A stretch of 64,000 bases of DNA, taken from assembly GCA_038502055.1 (NCBI GenBank), contig JAXRKN010000017.1, positions 1 through 64,000 on the forward strand, written 5' to 3'. Both the position numbers and the translations under genes were made by a program. Positions 43,031 through 55,943 of this stretch are shown piece by piece. Origin of the DNA: Tanytarsus gracilentus. Lineage: Eukaryota; Arthropoda; Insecta; Diptera; Chironomidae. How positions within the stretch are numbered: position 1 is the stretch's first letter; every line of letters starts with the position of its first letter. The notes below the pieces were generated by a model that ran no database searches, was not told the origin of the DNA, and was given only the letters and a program-made list of their open reading frames with translations.

Positions 43031-44700
43031 GTAAATATTTACGTACGTTTTTTCATTTCCGATGGAAATTTTGATGGAAGAATTGTACCATTTTGCCCCT
43101 TTTTCCGACGGAATTTTTCCGTCAAGTTCCACCAAAATTCCAGTAAAGTTCCTACATTTTTCCTTTTCTGTGCTACAAGGGTGACGTCTTAATATTTTTA
43201 AAATTAAACAATTTCACCCCTTAAAATTCCTCCAACATCAAATCATAAAATAATCGCATAAAAATCTCCCTTTAATTCTTTACGTCGCATTAATATCCAT
43301 AACAGCAAAAATTCGTCATAATAAATGCAATTCATTATTAACGCTCAAAATAAAATGCGAGTACTGCACATTATAATTTAAAGGCCCTCGCATATGCTGG
43401 AATAAAATTATTATTATTATATATTTTTTTCCGCTGAGCTACATTAATCAGCATTCGCATGGCAGAGCGAAGTGGAAAAATGGCCAGCGCATATAAATGA
43501 TAAATTTTCATTAATTTGTTTGTACATTTTATATTCCTTCCTCCCATATTCTCTCTCTCTCTGTGAAATGTTACATAGCGGGTGAGCCGAGAAATGTAAA
43601 ATATGTGTTTTCTCTCCCGGGTGATGAATTATGATTATAACGAATTTATATTGTCTTATGTATCTCGACAGCAGCAACTGCGGCAGGAGAGAGAGTAAAA
43701 TATAAAAATAGGAATCTCCCTCGGTTAGAGGAGTGTAGAGCACTTTAAATGGCAATTTATTCTTCCGAGATTATTTCATGATTATTCCATTTATTATCAT
43801 CAAGAAAAATTTTATCGTCCTTTTTTATTGTTGTGTCCTCTTTTGAAAATATTTAAAGGGATATTTTCACATAAAATTGGGGTTAGTTACGTAGTTGTTG
43901 ATATTTATGAAGATAGTTTCGGAATTGTTTGTAATTTATCGTCCGTAGAGTTGATTCGACTCGCTACGATTTTGTGTGTGTTCGATGCCAAGGCAGAGAG
44001 TGAAAAAATAATTTTTAATTGTATATAATTTAGATTTTAGTGCTCGAGTGAATAAATTAACAATTTTCAAAAGAAGATTTTCTGTTGATCTCATGCGTTG
44101 CTCTTTTATTGTCATAATTTATGGCACACACCCGAAAAAAAAAGTTTAATTTTTTCTTCTATCGTTTTCCGAAGAATTTATTTTTATTATAAAAGAGATA
44201 TTATTTTATTATGGCACTGGGTCTAATGTGCTTACTGTGCTTAAGCTTGTTTTGTAAGCAGAAAAATATATTTATAAAACATAAACAGACAACAAAGTGC
44301 TGTGGCCTCCCTCGAATCTCACCACCATACAATTTATCTATTTTTCTTCCTAAGAATTCTCTCTCTGTCTTTCCTTTTCTACCAGCTCAGATTGAAATTC
44401 TCCGATAATTATGAATGACAAAGCAACAACAACATCGGCTTTCATGTTGTCTGAGTCTTTTCAATGGAAATCTCCTTTGAGATATAAATTAAAGTTGAAA
44501 AAGTAATAAACAGCTTTATATGGAATGGAATAAAGAATTTTTTAATAACAAAAAAATTGTTTACAAAATTTTTATTCTCGAGTGGGAATTTGCAAAAAAA
44601 TACTTCGGGGATTTTTTAGAAAATTGTGAAAATATTTATTAAATTTAAAAAAAATGTAAATTTTATGTAACTCCATTAGTTTTTGTTTCTAAAAATTTTA

Positions 44701-44711
44701 GGATTCGAACC
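44701..44711 (-). repeat. Isolated B-box-like motif (exact)
   Basis: GGATTCGAACC, flanked by aaaatttta and taaatttat. No tRNA around it. Confidence 0.6.
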
Positions 44712-45777
44712 TAAATTTATGAAGTTTATTTCAAACTTTGAATTTTAATTCTTTATTTAAACATTTAAAAAGTTTAATTTAAAGTTCTCAAAAGTTTCCT
44801 CAGCTGTTAACAAAAAATAATTCTTGGCTGTTTGCAGTAAATCTTTTAATAACCTTGAACAATTGAACCGAATGCCATTTACATGATACATTGTTTCTCT
44901 TCAGCTTTATACAAATAAATTTTTGTGAACACATTTTAAATCCCTTTTTAATCATATTTCAATAAGATTACCGAATGTAAACAAGATTTGTGAAGAAATT
45001 TTAGGAAATTACAAAAATAAACTTTGGTATTATTATTTTTTTTTCTCGCATGTTTTCTTCGTTATAATCACATCCCTCGCACATTGCGACTGAAATAATT
45101 TTCAGTGACATTTTTATTCGTCGCAAATGTCGGAGCAACAAAAATTTAATCTAATGAAAATTATGATTATTACTTCAGCAAACAAAAACACTCTCTCTGC
45201 ACACACACACACAGCATATCACCACGAGATATTTATCTGGCATCTCAGGCACAAAAAAGGGAGGAAACGCTTTTGTTTGCCACTCATGTATGCATACTGT
45301 GATAAAATATTTGTCTCATTAATGCACGAAAAACATACCGAGAGGATTGGAATGGAAAAATACTTCTTACTTCTGCATGGAAACACACAATAATTTTTCG
45401 GAGTAATTATAAGTCATGCATTATGGACTTTTGTTGCTAAATGAGCTCGACGACTAATGAAAATTGTCATGCTGAAAAAAATTGCGAATTCACTCGAGTG
45501 GAGAATTTTCTTTATTTTCATGCGATTTTAATTATGATGAAAATAATTTTCAAGATTTATTTTAACGGGAGAATTAAAAAATTACAGCAGCAACATAAAA
45601 TTCTCAAAACAACTTTCCTCAATCCAATTAGATAATTTTCTACACATGGAAGGAATTTAAGTACGACCTCGTCCACCTCAGTCTCATTAATAATAAGAAA
45701 TATTGCAATGTCGGCGGCTTGTTGAAGCATAAAAGTTTCATATCTATTTTCATACGTGACGGATGAATGGAACTAAC

Positions 45778-45799
45778 GTGTGTGTGTGTGTGTGTGTGT
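45778..45799 (+). repeat. (TG)n microsatellite
   Basis: About eleven GT dinucleotides, uninterrupted. Confidence 0.92.
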
Positions 45800-46461
45800 T
45801 CATTCTCACTCTCTACCGACTAATTTATTTTCATCTCTCGGGTTATTTAGAGTAGAAAATAATAACATATTCTTTACAACTCTCCTCATTATGTGCGCCT
45901 GAATGACGAATGAATTTTTCTCTTCCTCTGGTTTTTGTATTCACGGAGTGAAAATGATGATTATTATCATTTCACATTAATCGTTTCGAGAACTTTTTCA
46001 AATGCAGGGATTCGAGGAAAGGAAACGATTCAGAGTCAAAAACGAAAAATCCATGACGAATGCATTTTGCGATTATAACCGTAGCCGTTCACTAAAAACG
46101 CCCCGTTCTCACATCACACAGTGCTCATTAAATAACATAAACTACCCGCTCACAACAATTCCATCACGGGCGATGATTAATCTTTATTGCCCAGTCGTAA
46201 TTTAATCTGCACCACGCATGATTACAAAAAAATATGCGTGATATTTTTGAGGAAAAATTGTGATGATTTTAAAAACAAATTTTTACATATTAAAAATAGC
46301 ATTACATCACATTTACATAACCATCGATCATATTTCATTAAAACACAACCCATTTGCAACACATCAAAAATTAACAGCTCGGAAATTCTAGGGAAGAAAA
46401 GCTTAATATTTAAAAAAATTTAAAATACGAAGAAATTTTCTGATGAGATGAAAAAATATTC

Positions 46462-46472
46462 GGTTCGAATCC
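46462..46472 (+). repeat. Isolated B-box-like motif (exact), inverted
   Basis: GGTTCGAATCC followed by ttaaaatt, the reverse of the TTTAAGG flank seen in the other copies. Confidence 0.6.
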
Positions 46473-49242
46473 TTAAAATTAAAAAGCTATATCGAAAATA
46501 ATTTCCAAAATTTTTTGAAAAATATTTAAGTTAAATAATTTTTTTATCCAAAATACCAACAAATTTTAATTTTTCAACCAGCCACACCTTGCTCACTAAC
46601 AATAATTTATCATTAATTAAATAAAATTAAAAAAATCGCATCTCGCGTTGTCACGTTTGCATGTTGAATCATATGAAACATTGTTGTCGGCTTGCGACAT
46701 GATTTATGCATTATGTACGCATCATAAAAGGTACACGATATCACATGTACACCCTCGTACGGTGTTCGATGACAAACGACATTTTGTTCATGCTACGAGA
46801 GTCTTTAAAAATTTATAGAAATAACGACGTGATATTTGCGGAATTTAGGCTTATAATTATCGAGTAAAATATCAAAGTCAAGTTTACAAAATTCATAAAT
46901 AATTTCCTACTAAAAGTCTCAAATTTATTCAGCAAATTTCAATTTTCTCTTAAGCTTCCTTTTCAAATGCAAATTAAATTCCTCTTTTATGTTATCTAAT
47001 CCAGTATTTCCATTCATTTAAGAAATGTCGCAGCGAAAGTTACTTAGGAAGAGCGAAAATAAGATTATTTTATCACATTCGACTGCGTAAAGCTATAAAA
47101 AATATTTTTATCAACCAAGTAAAACTTTTCCGACATAAAAAGTGTTTAGTCGTGAATAAAAAAAATCTATTTATGCAGCTGATATATTTATGGTAATCAC
47201 TTTTGAGCTGTGAATATTTGCTCTCGTCGTCGCTGTCGTCGGCAGATATATCCATGGCTCTAAATAATTATCATTAATGGATTCTCAAAACTTATACACA
47301 CACCAAAATATTCATATTGTAATTGCTGGCGACTGGGATGATAATGATGACGAATAATGTTTACATTTTCATGAGCTATTGACTCTGACGATCTATCGAC
47401 AGGGAAAAAAAAGAGTGTTTGAACTCACTCGAGTAAATATTGTTAGTGAAAATGAAAGGGCAAGGAACTTCCCTGTGTACAACGATGAGAAAAAAATATC
47501 CATTAAAACTCATGCAATAAAAATTATTGTTATTACTTTTTTTTCGGTACGATTCATATCTCAATGATTATTAATGTGTGCTTTCAAGTGCATTGCATAA
47601 TGGTCGCATTATGATGACATTTTATATGCATAAGTACACACGTATATCGTTGATTATGGTGCTCTCTTTTTTGAGCGTTATTATTATGTTCTTTACTGAG
47701 AAGAGAATGTGACCACATGTGGAGGATGTAATTAGAGAATGTCGTTGAAAAATGGCCACGTGGTGGGTAGAAAAAAATTGTTATAAAATTTATTATAAAT
47801 AAATTATTTTTGTCATGAAAGTTTTTTCAATTTGAAAGACTCAAATTTCAATTAATTAACAAAATTCTCCCCCGCATCTTTAGCCATGAAATTCTCGTTA
47901 ATCCCTTTACATCAGGTCACATTGAGAGTAAGAACATTTCTTCGAATTCGAGGATGCATTAAAAGTATTCCGAACATTAAACTTTATTCTCCATTCAGAG
48001 CATCCCAAGAGAGACAAAATTTATGCGCATAAATTTCCAAATGGCCACAGTTGTTTCAGATTTAACAAAATTCTTCATTAAATTTACATTTTGCGAGCTC
48101 TATGTGCAGTGCGAAGTAATTTATGGAATTTGTGACGTGTCGAGCTTCCGAAAAACTCTTTCGTAATTTATTTTCATAAATTAATAACAGAAAAATTATT
48201 CGTAATTTCCTTCCTTCATTTAATGTATGACACTGACATGCCGTCACATGTTTCACATCAAATTTTTCTTCTCAAAAAAATATTTTTATGTCGCTCGAAC
48301 CAAGAAGAAGAAAAAAAAAGAGGTTTTCAGAGCGCAATGGGACATCGAATTGATTGAGCATCTGATAATGAATGACATGTGTGATGACGATCGGAAAAAT
48401 GGAAATGACTGCGTCGTGTGTGTGTATTTGTAAAATGTAGATTTGTCCAAAAGAGGCAGTGACTGAAACAGACCGTCAATCGTGTTTAAAATTTATAATA
48501 ACAACTTGTCAACGACACACCAAACAACTCTGAACGACCAGCATTTACAACTTTTTACTCTCTTTTTTTTCGAGCGATCCATGACAGGGCGAAAATTAAA
48601 GAATGAGAAATGAGAAAAATGTGCTGACATGAATAATTTTTTGGAGCTATTTGGAATATTTTAAAGCTTGACTGCTTAATTAAAACAATTTGGTTCTTAG
48701 AATTTTAAGAAATGGGACACAAATGAATAAAATTGAAGAACAATTTTTCACAAACTTTTTTTTCACGAAAATCTTAAACTAATCAAATTCAACTCAAAAT
48801 CCCCTAAGGAAACAACTTTTGAATGACATGTGACATAAAAATTTAATTTATTTCTTTCCTTAACTCTTTTTTTTGCCCGACAACGAATTTTCAAACAGCG
48901 AATGTAATTTTATTTAATTAAATTTTCATTTAAAAGCAAAGTTTTACCCCTTTACTTAGACCCGGTAGATCCATGTATGTTGCAGAAATTTTCCATGTCG
49001 CTGCTAATTGAACACGTACACATTTGAAAATTTTCATGTTTTATGGATAAATTTAATAGCTTTTTAATTATTAACTCGATGATATTGAAATATTTTGAGA
49101 GAAATATTAATGGATTTGTGCGGAAGTTTTGAAAATTTTCAAAAAATTATTTAGCATTAAATTTTGAAAAAAAAATAATATTTCTGCATAAAAAATTTTT
49201 TGTGGAAAAAAACTGCCTAAATTCGCTGTTCTTTTAACTTTA

Positions 49243-49253
49243 GGATTCGAACC
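49243..49253 (-). repeat. Isolated B-box-like motif (exact)
   Basis: GGATTCGAACC in actttaggattcgaaccttc. It shares CTTCATT downstream with the copy at 50318, about 1.1 kb away. Confidence 0.6.
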
Positions 49254-50317
49254 TTCATTTTCAAATTTATTTTATCTCATTATTTTTCCTCATTTAAGAA
49301 AGTTTCAACAAATTCTTCATAATGTGTCCATCTCACAACAATTTACCATAAACTCGATTTTGCACGAAACGATGAGACAAATTTGAAAACTTTTCGACAA
49401 CCTCAACAACTCTTTATGACTCATATATGAGCGTCATCATCATCATCGTATGATATCACATTAAATTGTTACATCGGAAAAATTTATGAACCACGGAATG
49501 AGATTGCCATCGATGTGTTTTTTTACATAAACCACCTCGGTATGGTGTGACATCCGAGCGAAGAGAGAAAAAAAATACATTTTTCAGTTAATGACTACAG
49601 AAACATGTTGAGCATGTTAATGTCGCTTTAAGTATGTTTAATTTATGTGAATTTTCCATTTCTGATAATCATCATGTCTCGGTTGTTGGACGTGTCGCTG
49701 CTTCAAGCGACTACAAAACTATCAATAAATTTCTAAATGGCTATGAATTTTAAAGAAATCGACACTAAGCCACCCATGTGAGTGTTATATGGCCATTTTA
49801 ACATTGTGGAAGTAGCGAAAATATTTTTATTACAAACACATATATTTTTTTGAGGTTAATTAAATTATGAGCAGTCAAATCGTCCACGACAAAATCGACC
49901 TCGAGAATTGCAAAAGGCCATTAAAAAAACATTTATGGCTTCATTAAATAGCGACACGCTGCTGTCGTTACTTCGAATGATATAGAGATTTAGCGAAAGA
50001 CCATTAAATTCTGTATTAACAACTAATTTATGCACGATTTAATATAAATATGGTGTGTCCGATATTTTTTTTCTCTCCTCCGACTTTAAACATGGAGATT
50101 GTTGAGTTGTCATGTAGATTAGAATCAAACTTAGCACGGTTTATAATGTGGTGAATGACAAGAATTATTTTTGGCCTTTTTTATCAGAAAGTGTGTGGGT
50201 GAATTTAGTTATGGGAGAGAGAGAAAATATTTTACTGTTTTTTGACAAAAATAAAACTAGGATTGGAAACAAAAAATATTCAAATGGATGGAATAAATAT
50301 TTTTCAGATACAATTAA

Positions 50318-50328
50318 GGATTCGAACC
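50318..50328 (-). repeat. Isolated B-box-like motif (exact)
   Basis: GGATTCGAACC in caattaaggattcgaacctt, then CATTAAAATT. Confidence 0.6.
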
Positions 50329-51471
50329 TTCATTAAAATTTCTAAATAACTTTATTGAAATTAATTTATTTTGTTTTGAAATGGAAAACCCTCATAAAAA
50401 AGTGAACTCGAAAATTTATTCATCGATCTTTACCCGCATTTGATTTTGCATAATAAATTATATTTCCCTCTACATAAGTCTCAACCACAATCACTCACCT
50501 TCATTCTCCACTGCTCGAAAAAAAAGAGCTGTGTACGCTGTCGCTCAATTTATATGCTAAACGTGATTTTTTATTTAATCCGATAGTAAAATTTATTGGA
50601 ATGGCAAAATAATCTCGAAAGGGGTCTAGAGGTGACTGCATAATAAAAACTATTCTTTATGTCCTTCAAGCAAATGCATCGTTTTAATGTTTAATATCAT
50701 TATTGATTTTATTGTGGTCATTATGAATGTCAATGTCGGCGGTGAGTAATAAAATTTAAATTATTGTTCGAGGAATATTTTTTGGCTTATCTGAAAATAT
50801 TTTGTGCACGTGTGGCAGGATTGAAAAAAGTTTAATTTATTCAAAAGTGAAAAAAGTTTTTTTTCGCCACACACATTTTATTCCTATCGATTACTAGCCA
50901 GCCATCACCGTCATTATTGTCGGAAAGCCACAGACAGAAACATTCACAAAAAAACCAAATTTTCGCTTAATTAAATTGAATGAAATTATTTTGAATGTGC
51001 GGAGCGGGAAAGAGGAGAAAAAAATTGTAGACGGGGCCTTTTGTATCCAATTTTATGTGGCATTCATGCTCACTTCCCATTTATCATAAAAATTAATTAT
51101 AAAAAACATTCTCTCCGACTGTCGATTCTGTGTGTGTGGTTTTTGTGTCTGCAAATGCAATTTATTTTCTTTCTCTCTCTCTTTTTTTTCAATAACAAAG
51201 AAAAATTTCATTTCGTGTATGATATACCAAGAGATTTTTTGCTAGAAGGCGTTTTAATGCTTCAGATAGAGGAGAATAAATAGAAGAAATTACGGTAATT
51301 TAGAGAAAAATATATATAAAGAATTGTTGGATCGGGTCACGAAAGGAAGAATGGAATATTTTTTAGTTTCGGTTCGTTTTAAACATTCATAACTCATGTA
51401 TGGGCGAGGAAAGGGTTTGCTTGCGGTTTGAACAGAATTTAAATAATTTTTCGGACGCTTGAGGTAAAATA

Positions 51472-51544
51472 GGGGAGGCGTGGGGCAGCCGGGGGGGAAG
51501 GGGGAGGGGGAAAGGGGGGGGGCGAAAAAATTTTTGGGGCGGGA
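51472..51544 (+). other. G-rich tract, potential G-quadruplex
   Basis: Runs of four to nine G (gccgggggggaaggggg, then agggggaaaggggggggg, then ttttggggcggg) in otherwise AT-rich DNA. Several G runs of three or more with short loops satisfy the usual quadruplex pattern on the plus strand. An assembly artefact is possible at such a homopolymer. Confidence 0.6.
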
Positions 51545-54500
51545 GATGGTGATGAAAAAGTAATCCCCCTCCCTTCCTCCTTTTCTCTCTCTCACCGTGA
51601 ACTCCTACCGTCGTTTTATTGCACAAAAAGCCTCTTTCTTAATCGCAACCGCTGAAAAGCCTTTCCGATGAGTCCTTAATTAATAATTTTAAAATGACAT
51701 AATTGAAAAAGCATATATAAAAAATTAAATTATTTTGCTTTATTTTTTTGTTGGTGTATATTTATTTTGGATGGGGATGTTGGCTGAATCGACAAGAGGG
51801 GTTGGCGAGAAATCGATAAAGAGTAGACGGTTTGTGGTGGAAACGATAAAGTGTAGGGTTATGTGGGTGCAGGGATCAACGATGGAGTGCGATCGAGTGC
51901 GATATAGAGTGATAAATTGATAAAATTTTCGGGGATCAGCGCTGGAGTGCAATAAAAAAGCGAAAAAAAGCGGCTGAGAGGAGCCTGTGCGCTGAGTTTC
52001 CACGCCTTGGTAAAAATAATGATAAAGGACGAGCTGAAAGGTTTAGATTCAGTTAATTAAAGTTGAATGACTTGTTAAAAAAATGTTTCAATAAATTTTA
52101 AATTTTTCAAAAAATATAACGTATTTTTAAAATTTAAAAACTAAAACTAATTTAAAATAATTAAAGCCAAAATATTTATTCAATTTCAAAAATTAACGTA
52201 TTTTTTAAAATTAAAAATCCAGTTAATAAAAGAACTAAAACTTTTGAAACTTTAAATAAATAATTAAAAATTTATTTTAAATTTCACCACAACCTCTCTC
52301 TCAAAAAAAAACTCTTTCATCTCATTAAAAATTCCACTAATGAAATTCTCATTTCGAAAAAAAAACAAGAAATACCAGCTGGCTTATATCAACTTCATTA
52401 AACTCCAAATTATACACAAAATCCTTTCAATTTAATCGCTATTGATACATGCCTTATAAGTAGACCCAAATCAATTGTCTTCCAATCGTAGGTAGGAAAA
52501 GGTTGATTTTTAAATTTATTCAATCCCTTAAATCCACCCGAAAAATAAGAAGAATTGCACGGAAATCGATTTTAAACAAAATTTTTTTTTGCAATACATC
52601 TTCGGTGGATGTTTGTAAAAGTTTACGCATGAGATGAAGAATGAATTTATTAAGAGGATTGAGGGCATTTTTCATTCAAGTATCTTCATCATGTCGTAAA
52701 CAATAAAATCGCTTTGTAAAATTTTTTTGCATCTCGTAAGAAATTTCTTTCATTAATAATTTTTCTGAAGGCATTTAAAAATTTTAATAGAAAAAAGGGT
52801 TAAAAAATTCACAAAAAGAGTTCATTGTTTAAACCTTCATAAAAAGCCACAACCGAAATTTATTAAAAATTTTGACCTTCGCTGAAAGAAAAAGTTTTGG
52901 GTCACTTTGATATGATGTGGGTGACTCCATCCAATTCAATAGATCTAACCCCCTTTGTGGTCCATTAAAAATATGTCAAATGTTGGGTATTTTAATTAAA
53001 GTGAGGTTAGGTAATGATGGTGACATTCACAATGAGGGTTGGCTAGTTTAATCAAGGATATTTTCACTGTTCAAACATTGAATTTAAAGATATCTCAGCA
53101 ACCTCTCCATAATCACTTCAAAAAACTTCTCTTCTCTTTTCAATAAAATATTTAAATACTCTTCCAGATAACTAACTTTATCCTGCATGCAGAGAGAGTT
53201 TATTAAATTGCTTTTAAAGTTCAGAAATTTGAAATTTATTCACGAGAAAAATTTTCACTTCAGATGCATTTTAATGCTGTCTCTCTGTACCCACCCCTAA
53301 AAAAGTATTTTCATCTCAATGATGCATATGAGCGCTCTCTAAACGGCACTTTAGAATTAAAGTTTTGCCATTCTAATGACATTACGAGCACTTACTTTAT
53401 ATTGTGAGGCGGATAAAAGCTAAAATCGCATGATATTTTGCCATTCAAGAGAGAACTTTTATATTAAATCCTCATGTATGCAATTTTGAATGCGAGAATT
53501 AAGACCGAGGAAAATTTATGCAGTGCTAGAAGTTGCTAAACACACTAGAAATGCCACACAGAGTGTGAGACAATAGTTTTGCAAAAATATGTGCATTTTT
53601 AACCAAACAAACGACAACTACGATGTTGTTTGTCCATTGGCACGGCGAGACAGAAATTGGCAATGATTAAACAACAACATGGCAGTGCAGTCACTTCCTT
53701 TAAATGCATCTCTTTTGTGTGTTCGTTTTCATGTTTTTTTTGTCTCTCAATTTGGAAAATTGTTTGAAATTTTCGTAAAAGGGAATGGGTTGAATTATAT
53801 GGTAATGCAATTACGATATAAATTGTTATTTCTCTTCTGTGTCTGTCGTATCTTGTTTCTGACATTCTAATACGGTCTTCCCTCGAATTTTTTGATTTAA
53901 AAATAATAATTTATTAAATTTAACGGTTTTTTAAAATTTGAAAGTTTTTTTTAATTTAATTTTCTAAACAATTATTCGAATCATCCCACTGCCGCTGTTA
54001 CCATAAATGCCAGTTAATAAATATTTGCGAAGGCTCACTCTCGTGTCGTGTTTGTGTCTTCAAAAGAAGTTGATCTGCTTTTTAGGGAGCTTTATTGCAT
54101 GCGACAGCACTCAAATGTCACATATATATAGCAGAATGTACACGATGTTGGTGACAAAGGGCGAGGTTTTCATCGTGAATTATGGAGTGCCTCGAAGCTA
54201 CTGTTTACTGCTCTCATTTACCATCATCATCAGCACTAAAACCCAAACACAAGAAAATTTCAGAAGAGAATAAAAAGAAACGACGATCTCTGATATGAAA
54301 TGCGACTTTAATGGGAGAATAAAGCAGCAACGACAACAATAAGGCATGGCAAACATTAATTCCAATGACTTTAAATTGTTGTTGGCTGAAAAAAGGGGTT
54401 TCCTTCAGGCGGGTTCGAAGATGATAGATAAAATTTTTCATTAGCTCTTCTCGGAACGTCTTCAAAATCCCTGAAATGGAGTCAAATTTGTTGCGCTACA

Positions 54501-55040
54501 GCCGTGGACACGTTCATGACATTATAAAGAATCGAAACAGCTTGCGAATGTAATTATTGCAGAAATAAAAATTATTTCTCTCCATTTATTGATCAATGTT
54601 GGCTGATGACTGCTGTTAGATTGTCATAAAAGAATTTTCTTGATTGCAGATCGTTACAAATAATTAAAATGTTTTTTTATTCGCGAAAAAAATGATTGGG
54701 CACTTTAAATTTGCTAAAATATATTTTTAACGTCTTTTATAAAATTGAAAAAATCTTCAACTAAATTTAAATTTTTTTAAAACGTTAAACTAAAATACTT
54801 TTAAAGTTTTTTAAAAATTTAAACAAATTTTTTTAATTTTTTTAACGAGCCAAAATTTTGTCTCATTGACTTTGAATCAATTTCAATTTTCGAAATTAAA
54901 ATTAATGACTTTTTACAGCCACTTTTGACGTCTCCTCTTTTTATGGGCCATTCCAAAAGTGAGAAGTTAAATTAAAAAAATGTTTCAAAACCCACACGTG
55001 GGTGTTGCCGCGTAACCCACTGTAACAGATCGGTATTGAA

Positions 55041-55185
55041 AGTCATTTTGGGGAAGCCTTTTAGGTGAAGCCTTGGGAAGCCTCTGGGAAGCCTTTTAGG
55101 GGAAGCTTTTTAGGAGAAGTCTTGGGGAAGCCTTTTAGGTGAAGCCTTGGAGCTTATAGGGGAGCTTATAGGGAAGCCTTACCTT
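55041..55185 (+). repeat. Degenerate GGGGAAGCCTTTTAGG minisatellite
   Basis: Irregular units of about 13-18 bp (ggggaagccttttaggtg and shorter). Counterpart of 29086-29250. Confidence 0.75.
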
Positions 55186-55306
55186 ACGATGTTGACTCTT
55201 CCGTGGTTGAAATATAAATGAGCTTGAGAGAAAAATTTTTCTTATATATGAAAAATTGGGAAGGCTTAGGAATATTTTGATTTTTTCATCATGTTCATTT
55301 TTATAT

Positions 55307-55640
55307 GTTCCTTTTCCATATGTCCATTTTCCATCTGTTCCTTTCCATTTGTTCCATTTTTCATCATGTTCCATTTTCCGTCATTTCCATTTTCCATCAT
55401 GATCCATTTTCCATCACGTTCCATTTTCATCATGTTTCGTTTTCCATGTGTTCCATTTTCATCATGTTTCGTTTTCCATGTGTTCCATTTTCTATGTGTT
55501 CCATTTTCCATTGTGTTCCATTTTCCATCATGTTCCATTTTCCATCATGTTTCATTTTCCATCATGTTACATTTTTCCATCATGTTCCATTTTCCATTAT
55601 GTTCCATTTTCCATCATGTTCCATTTTCCATCATGTTCCA
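55307..55640 (-). repeat. 17-bp minisatellite (TTCCATTTTCCATCATG), about 18 copies
   Basis: Reverse-oriented sister of the 17-bp array at 28612-29085. As there, several frames on the plus strand stay open without being genes. Confidence 0.9.
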
Positions 55641-55943
55641 CTAGCAACCAATTCCTGGTCCAATCCCGAGTTCAACGATACCCATGAAGCCATATAAGTG
55701 CAATTTTGTATGAAAAATGGACATTATGGCTGTCCGTGGCACGACCTATGGTCATGACCCAAAAAATTCCTAAAATGGGCTAAACTAGAGCCACAGAGCT
55801 ACCATCTGGCGAAAACCCGAAGTCTCTAGCTGGTCTAGGGGCCGAGATCTCGATGGAACAGACGGACGACAGACGACAGACGACAGACGACAGACGACGG
55901 AAATGCGAGCATATAAGCGTTACCACACTAGTGTGGGTTACGC

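Larger units (their letters stand above)
41230..43181. mobile_element. Foldback-like element with minisatellite arms and tRNA-like core
   Basis: The left end reads CCCTTGTGGCACAGAAAAGG then AAAAAT; the right end, reversed, reads CCCTTGTAGCACAGAAAAGG then AAAAAT. These matched inverted ends bound 1952 bp made of a left arm of 60-bp units (about 41340-42310), a unique core (about 42384-42595) and a right arm of 21-bp units (about 42600-43030). Known: foldback elements have long inverted ends made of short tandem repeats. Inferred: this is an element of that style. No clear target duplication was seen and no transposase is encoded. All open frames inside are repeat artefacts. Confidence 0.75.
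43182..54980. other. AT-rich non-coding stretch
   Basis: No supported gene. Contains B-box-like motifs at 44701, 46462, 49243 and 50318, a (TG)n microsatellite and a strong G-rich tract, each listed separately. Open frames are short and domain-free. Confidence 0.5.
54981..55943 (-). mobile_element. Modular TIR/minisatellite element, copy 2 (inverted)
   Basis: Starts CAAAACCCACACGTGGGTGT and ends with CCACACTAGTGTGGGTTACG. The order is the reverse of copy 1: 13-16-bp GGAAGCC array (55041-55185), a short unique part (55186-55306), 17-bp array (about 55307-55640), a fragment of the 120-bp unit (about 55643-55700), the conserved block (about 55690-55855) and a gacgaca microsatellite (55861-55900). 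Non-autonomous. It differs from copy 1 in array lengths, indicating that the arrays expand and shrink while the modules are kept. Confidence 0.75.

Noticed and set aside
41346..43192. Several frames of 65-170 codons with repeats such as KSCGILTEF or MESIGNP
   Set aside because: Translations of the 60-bp and 21-bp minisatellite arms of the foldback-like element, open on both strands; no gene signals.
55291..55697. Frames of 79-130 codons over the second 17-bp array
   Set aside because: Same artefact as the array at 28.6 kb.
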